64,000 bases of DNA from Shewanella mesophila (GTDB lineage Bacteria > Pseudomonadota > Gammaproteobacteria > Enterobacterales > Shewanellaceae). Shown here one piece after another: positions 62,607 through 64,000 of the stretch; the first letter of the stretch is position 1, and each line of letters opens with the position of its first letter. A program made the position numbers and the translations under genes. Under the pieces are notes generated by a model. That model ran no database searches, was not told the DNA's origin, and saw nothing but the letters and a program-made list of their open reading frames with translations. The DNA lies in the NCBI RefSeq assembly GCF_019457515.1, contig NZ_CP080421.1, positions 3,720,001 to 3,784,000 on the forward strand. Reading direction: 5' to 3'.

Positions 62607-64000
62607 TTACTTAAAACCATGCTCCTTAAAACAGGCGACATAGGCTTTATCTTCTTTTTGGATGTGCTGACTCAGCCAATTTTTTAAAAAGTTCATCAGT
62701 TCATCGCCAATATCTTCACCTGCCTCTACTCGCTTCTGAAACGACAACACTTGGCCAACCAGTTTCTGATGAGCGCCGATGTGTTGTTTATCTTGATGAT
62801 AGCCAAACTGTTCGAACAAGATCTCTTCATATTTAAAGTGATTGGCGGTGTAATCGATGAGACCTTGAACGACGCGCTTGATAGAGGCCAAACCGTAGTT
62901 GTTATTGAGTAAATAATAGAGCTCGTTAATCAAATGAACTAGAGTTTGATGCTGTCTATTTATCTCGGCTAAGTCTAAATCGAGGGCATCACTCCACTCG
63001 ATCAGTTTCTTTCGTCCTTTATCTTCATGGCTGATTTGATGGCTATCGGTTGCGAAACGATGCAGTAAAGAATCGATCTCGCCGGCTAAATTCCTCACAG
63101 TGATCGCAGCGAGCAGAGTCTCCTGAGTCGCTTTTACATTTTCATCAGACACTTTATCCACTTCGACTAAGCAGGTTTCTAACACTCGGGTCTGCTCAAC
63201 TTGATGCTGTGATGCTACCGAAATTTGCTGTCCAAGGCCGTCAATGGCATCTATCTGAGTGGTTAATTCGATAAAATTAGACTCGACCTCAATGGCGACC
63301 TCTTTCGATCGCATGACACTTTCACGGTTTCTCTCCATCGAAGAGATCGCGGCATCGATCTGATGTTGAAGATTAACAATTTTATTACTGATATCTTCTG
63401 TAGCTACTTGTGTTCGCTGAGCTAATGAGCGAACCTCGTCGGCAACTACGGCAAAACCACGTCCAAGTTCTCCGGCTCTCGCACTCTCTATCGCGGCATT
63501 CAAGGCCAATAAGTTGGTCTGCTCGGCGATGCTGGTGATCGCCTCAACCACCTGACCAATTTGCAGGCTCTCACGCTGTAGCACCTCAAAGTTTTGGTTT
63601 GACGCCTCAAAATGTTCGCTGACCGCTTCAAGCGCATTCTCAAGCGACTTCATCTCTTCCTTACCCTTATCGGCTTGAAGCTTTGCCTCGGTAGCTCGTT
63701 GTGAGGTTGACTCACAAAATGTAGACACTTCAGCGGTAATATCAAACAGTTTAGCTACGACACTTTGAGCCTCTTCGACATCATTTCGTTGTCTAATCGC
63801 TCCAAATTTTGATGCTTCCGAGTCCGCTTGCACCGTGTCGGCGACACTCACCAGTTGTCGCGCCGACTTACTCAAAGAAAATACCGTTCTAGAAACATCT
63901 TCACCTATTCGATTAAAGGCTCTAAAAATAGGTGCACCTGCCGCACCAGCAGAATCAATCCGAGCACGTAAATCGCCTTCAGACAGTTCAACAGCGGCAG
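62607..64000 (-). CDS. Chemoreceptor (MCP) with C-terminal hemerythrin domain, 5' end outside the window
   Basis: The frame continues unbroken to the right edge. Upstream of the TTG at 63875, which could be taken for a start, the codons read ELSEGDLRARID then FRAFNRIGED, a HAMP domain, so the gene begins outside the window. After HAMP comes the MCP coiled coil with the tip 'EQTNLLALNAAIESARAGELGRGFAVVADEVR'. The last about 130 residues are a hemerythrin: H in 'HQTLVHL', 'HFKYE' (His and Glu), 'HIGAH' (two His) and 'HIQKED' (His and Asp), all seven iron ligands. It likely senses O2 or NO. Confidence 0.9.
   Translation of the reverse strand, partial: AAVELSEGDLRARIDSAGAAGAPIFRAFNRIGEDVSRTVFSLSKSARQLVSVADTVQADSEASKFGAIRQRNDVEEAQSVVAKLFDITAEVSTFCESTSQRATEAKLQADKGKEEMKSLENALEAVSEHFEASNQNFEVLQRESLQIGQVVEAITSIAEQTNLLALNAAIESARAGELGRGFAVVADEVRSLAQRTQVATEDISNKIVNLQHQIDAAISSMERNRESVMRSKEVAIEVESNFIELTTQIDAIDGLGQQISVASQHQVEQTRVLETCLVEVDKVSDENVKATQETLLAAITVRNLAGEIDSLLHRFATDSHQISHEDKGRKKLIEWSDALDLDLAEINRQHQTLVHLINELYYLLNNNYGLASIKRVVQGLIDYTANHFKYEEILFEQFGYHQDKQHIGAHQKLVGQVLSFQKRVEAGEDIGDELMNFLKNWLSQHIQKEDKAYVACFKEHGFK

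Noticed and set aside
63873..63875. TTG at 63875 as the start of the hemerythrin chemoreceptor
   Set aside because: The frame continues upstream with a clear HAMP sequence to the window edge, so this is an internal codon.
1..64000. CRISPR arrays, insertion sequences, prophage, tRNA or rRNA genes
   Set aside because: No spaced direct repeats, transposase, integrase, phage structural genes or cloverleaf sequences were seen.

Overview
This window is a chromosomal segment of a gammaproteobacterium, very probably a Shewanella species. The basis is the density of periplasmic c-type cytochromes (monoheme, diheme, octaheme and a pentaheme NrfA), polysulfide/thiosulfate reductase, paired Gram-negative porins, and a gene order I recognise from memory as Shewanella-like: ssb / MFS / uvrA / deaD / tsdBA-like cytochromes / metF / metL-metB / metJ / psrABC. 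Species cannot be set from sequence reading alone. I see no tRNA, rRNA, CRISPR array, insertion sequence or prophage. Most gene ends are marked by clear hairpin terminators.

Layout. 1-6.3 kb: the 3' end of a PhoQ-like sensor kinase, pepT, tcdA, two tandem paralogous porins, tpm and a small Cys-rich protein. 6.5-13.1 kb: a eukaryotic-like Ser/Thr kinase with an unknown C-terminal half, fxsA, a cutA-dsbD overlap pair and a CPA2 antiporter with a TrkA-N domain. 13.4-16.3 kb: galK-galM and an acidic-tailed hypothetical. 16.5-26.6 kb: quinone oxidoreductase, ssb, a YajR-type MFS transporter, uvrA, an M28 lipoprotein peptidase, the DEAD-box helicase deaD/csdA and a CWC protein. 26.7-28.4 kb: a tsdBA-like diheme cytochrome pair. 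29.0-34.4 kb: a methionine regulon block (metF, metBL, metJ) with tandem MetJ operator boxes in both control regions. 34.5-36.5 kb: a TauE-family exporter and a TraF_2-type barrel.

37.1-50.4 kb is the most distinctive part, a respiratory block for sulfur and nitrogen compounds. It holds a monoheme cytochrome, a large outer-membrane barrel and an octaheme cytochrome of the tetrathionate reductase family in one operon. A MOT1-type molybdate transporter lies convergent with the molybdoenzyme operon psrABC. An nnrS-nrfA operon follows, preceded by a very good NsrR-type operator. The block ends with a thioredoxin-like protein, a NifX-like protein with a Cys-rich tail and a DUF134 regulator. Upstream of the DUF134 gene are six imperfect 15-bp tandem repeats and a perfect 17-bp inverted repeat.

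50.7-64 kb: ppiB, a dCACHE chemoreceptor, a flavin reductase-like protein, a short CstA transporter, a SulP permease, a tandem glycine riboswitch in front of an AGCS (alanine/glycine:cation) symporter, a FliB-like flagellin lysine methylase gene outside any flagellar locus, a second TauE protein, and a chemoreceptor whose C-terminus is a complete hemerythrin domain. That last gene runs off the right edge: a HAMP segment is readable upstream of the apparent start.

The genes fit a facultative anaerobe that switches between electron acceptors. CRP-like, NsrR-like and MetJ-like sites can be read directly, and NO/nitrite handling, sulfur-compound reduction, molybdenum supply and disulfide chemistry (DsbD, thioredoxin) lie close to each other.
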